A DNA stretch of 64,000 nucleotides. It comes from Arthrospiribacter ruber. Lineage in GTDB: Bacteria; Bacteroidota; Bacteroidia; Cytophagales; Cyclobacteriaceae. The number at the start of each line of letters is the position of its first letter. Position 1 is the first letter of the stretch. Made by a program: the position numbers and the translations under genes. Shown in pieces: positions 63,031 through 64,000 of this stretch. The stretch spans positions 124,001 to 188,000 of the forward strand of contig NZ_RPHB01000003.1 in assembly GCF_019343195.1 (NCBI RefSeq), read 5' to 3'. Under the pieces are notes generated by a model. The model made no database searches, was not told where the DNA came from, and worked only from the letters and a program-made list of their open reading frames with translations.

Positions 63031-63105
63031 TACCTTTTATTTTTTTGTCTTGATCTATGGAAGTCCTTGCTAAATTTACTTTGCCGGTATGCTGATGTAA
63101 CCTCA

Positions 63106-63483
63106 TCACACAACATCCACATAAGCAAAAGACTGAGGCGGCGCAATTCCAAAGGTTTCACGTATGCCAAGGGGGGCCTCGTACTTCCTTACCTTTTTCA
63201 CTTCTATGGCATAGCCTGAATCTTTTCCATTGAAATATTCCCGGTAGAAAGCTTCTGATATTCCCGCAAACTCATAGGTAGAATCCCAAAGTGAATCTAA
63301 CTCATCATGGTGAACGGTCTCAATTTCGAACTCCCCGATCACTTTGCTAATTGGGGCTGAGGCATAGACAACCACCGATTTCACATTCTCATTTTTGTAA
63401 ATTCTTCTTCTGAACTCAAATTTTTTGGAGCCATCAAAAATCCTTTCTGCAAATTCAGGTTTGATTGATAATAGTACTTTCAT
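63106..63483 (-). CDS. ASCH-domain protein
   Basis: A 125-aa single-domain protein of the PUA-like ASCH superfamily. The family opening LLSIKPEFAERIFDGSKKFEFRRR is present at residues 4-27 (quoted in two pieces: LLSIKPEFAERIFDGSK and KFEFRRR), with the RNA-binding-type strand VVVYASAPISKVIGEFEI and a C-terminal ...PLGIRETFGIAPPQSF. ASCH proteins act on RNA or modified bases, some as RNases. Its ATG (63483) overlaps the stop of the upstream gene (ATGA), so it is co-translated with it. Confidence 0.85.
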   Translation of the reverse strand: MKVLLSIKPEFAERIFDGSKKFEFRRRIYKNENVKSVVVYASAPISKVIGEFEIETVHHDELDSLWDSTYEFAGISEAFYREYFNGKDSGYAIEVKKVRKYEAPLGIRETFGIAPPQSFAYVDVV

Positions 63484-64000
63484 ATTCCTGCTAGAGTTAT
63501 AAGTGTTTTAAATTCTTCCCTTCCCATTTTACATATGGTTTTAATTGAGTCCATACTAGGCAAAATCTTTTTATCAAGCATTTCTTTTAAATTAATCCGC
63601 TTCTTAAACGAGAATGCGTACAGGAAATTGAACACAAAAGGTCTGTTTTTTGGGAACCTATTCCAGTATTCTGCTAACTCCTCTTCAGTCAAAACAGACC
63701 GTTTTTTACAAATTTGGATTAACTCTTGGAGGCTTTTTAATCCGTCAATCGTCCCTTCTACTATCCCAATAGTAGTTGCAACACCTTTATAAATTCCTCC
63801 AGAACGGTAAAAAACCACAATATCTCCAGATTTGAGCCCTCTATTCCATGAATGAGAAATATACGATTTTGAAATCGAATTCCGATGAGGTTTGTTTTCC
63901 ACAAATGTTAAAGGACTCTCTGTCTTTAATATAGAATCAGGAAATAATTCTGTGTGGTACTCCGGTTTTATAGGAACTATGTAAACAGAGCTCGTTGATG
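63480..64000 (-). CDS. EVE/PUA-like C-terminal domain protein, possibly acetyltransferase fusion (truncated by window)
   Basis: The frame stays open to the window edge, so the true start is beyond 64000; a GTG at 63902 is internal. The visible ~173 residues read, from the edge, SSVYIVPIKPEYHTELFPDS, then KPHRNSISKSYISHSWNRGL, then KSGDIVVFYRSGG and GVATTIGIVEG, which look like a small PUA/EVE-type beta barrel (residues to about 90), then a helical tail with RFPKNRPFVFNFLYAFSF. In related Bacteroidota proteins such a domain follows a GNAT N-acetyltransferase; that half would lie outside the window. It overlaps the ASCH gene by 4 nt, giving a two-gene operon of PUA-fold proteins likely acting on RNA. 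Confidence 0.55.
   Translation of the reverse strand, partial: STSSVYIVPIKPEYHTELFPDSILKTESPLTFVENKPHRNSISKSYISHSWNRGLKSGDIVVFYRSGGIYKGVATTIGIVEGTIDGLKSLQELIQICKKRSVLTEEELAEYWNRFPKNRPFVFNFLYAFSFKKRINLKEMLDKKILPSMDSIKTICKMGREEFKTLITLAGI

Noticed and set aside
1-64000. tRNA, rRNA or tmRNA genes
   Set aside because: No cloverleaf with a matching TTC loop or rRNA core sequence was found; the GC-rich hairpin at 52351-52399 was considered and does not fit a tRNA.

Overview
The window looks like a chromosomal segment from a Bacteroidota bacterium, most likely order Cytophagales and close to Cyclobacteriaceae such as Algoriphagus-type genomes. The taxonomic placement is inference. Its basis is a SusC/SusD pair, carboxypeptidase-regulatory TonB receptors, a two-component-type sensor with Reg_prop/Y_Y_Y architecture, many lipoproteins whose +1 Cys is followed by acidic residues, DUF6266 and DUF6520-like proteins, and starts that lack strong Shine-Dalgarno sequences. 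No rRNA, tRNA or CRISPR array was found.

Layout. 1-7.6 kb: the 3' part of oxyR, an Omp85/D15 barrel protein, a GH29 alpha-L-fucosidase lipoprotein, two unknown lipoproteins and a beta-lactamase-like serine hydrolase. 7.7-20.5 kb: a pseudogene scrap, then a tight operon of ECF sigma factor, membrane-anchored TPR (probable anti-sigma) protein and TPR-CHAT caspase-like protein. It is followed by three tandem paralogous ~855-aa lipoproteins, each with its own terminator. Each is preceded by the same bipartite element, GATGA-N16/17-CGATGTAAGG. This is the best candidate for an undescribed system: a sigma/anti-sigma/CHAT module next to a recombining family of surface lipoproteins with variable C-termini. 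20.5-29.5 kb: alanine racemase, a large periplasmic-sensing histidine kinase, M20 amidohydrolase, a small Cys-containing protein, a pseudouridine synthase and a MoxR ATPase. 29.6-37.2 kb: a TonB receptor, a cell-surface lipoprotein and a small lipoprotein, then a divergently encoded siderophore-type TonB receptor. 39-44 kb: a hypothetical protein, a LytS/LytTR-type two-component pair and a DUF6266 protein. These sit among long intergenic islands built from mosaic REP-like repeats. 45.5-52.2 kb: a DUF6520-like exported peptide facing a TlpA-SusC-SusD operon.

From about 53.7 kb to the right edge the DNA becomes visibly AT-rich and accessory in character. It holds an XRE-type regulator, an overlapping DGQHR/DUF262-like plus HEPN-like gene pair, an attC-like hairpin, a frameshifted small gene, an IS21-like end and a DisA_N-type (diadenylate cyclase-like) protein with an altered RHR motif. 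After these come a group II intron-like remnant, a HTH protein, a helical zinc-ribbon protein, a DUF6904 protein, and an ASCH-domain gene overlapping a gene that runs off the window. A 60-bp repeat with a 26-bp perfect palindrome in one copy brackets the DGQHR/HEPN part (54434 and 57417). This stretch resembles a defence or cassette island.

All functional statements rest on motifs read by eye; no database search was run.
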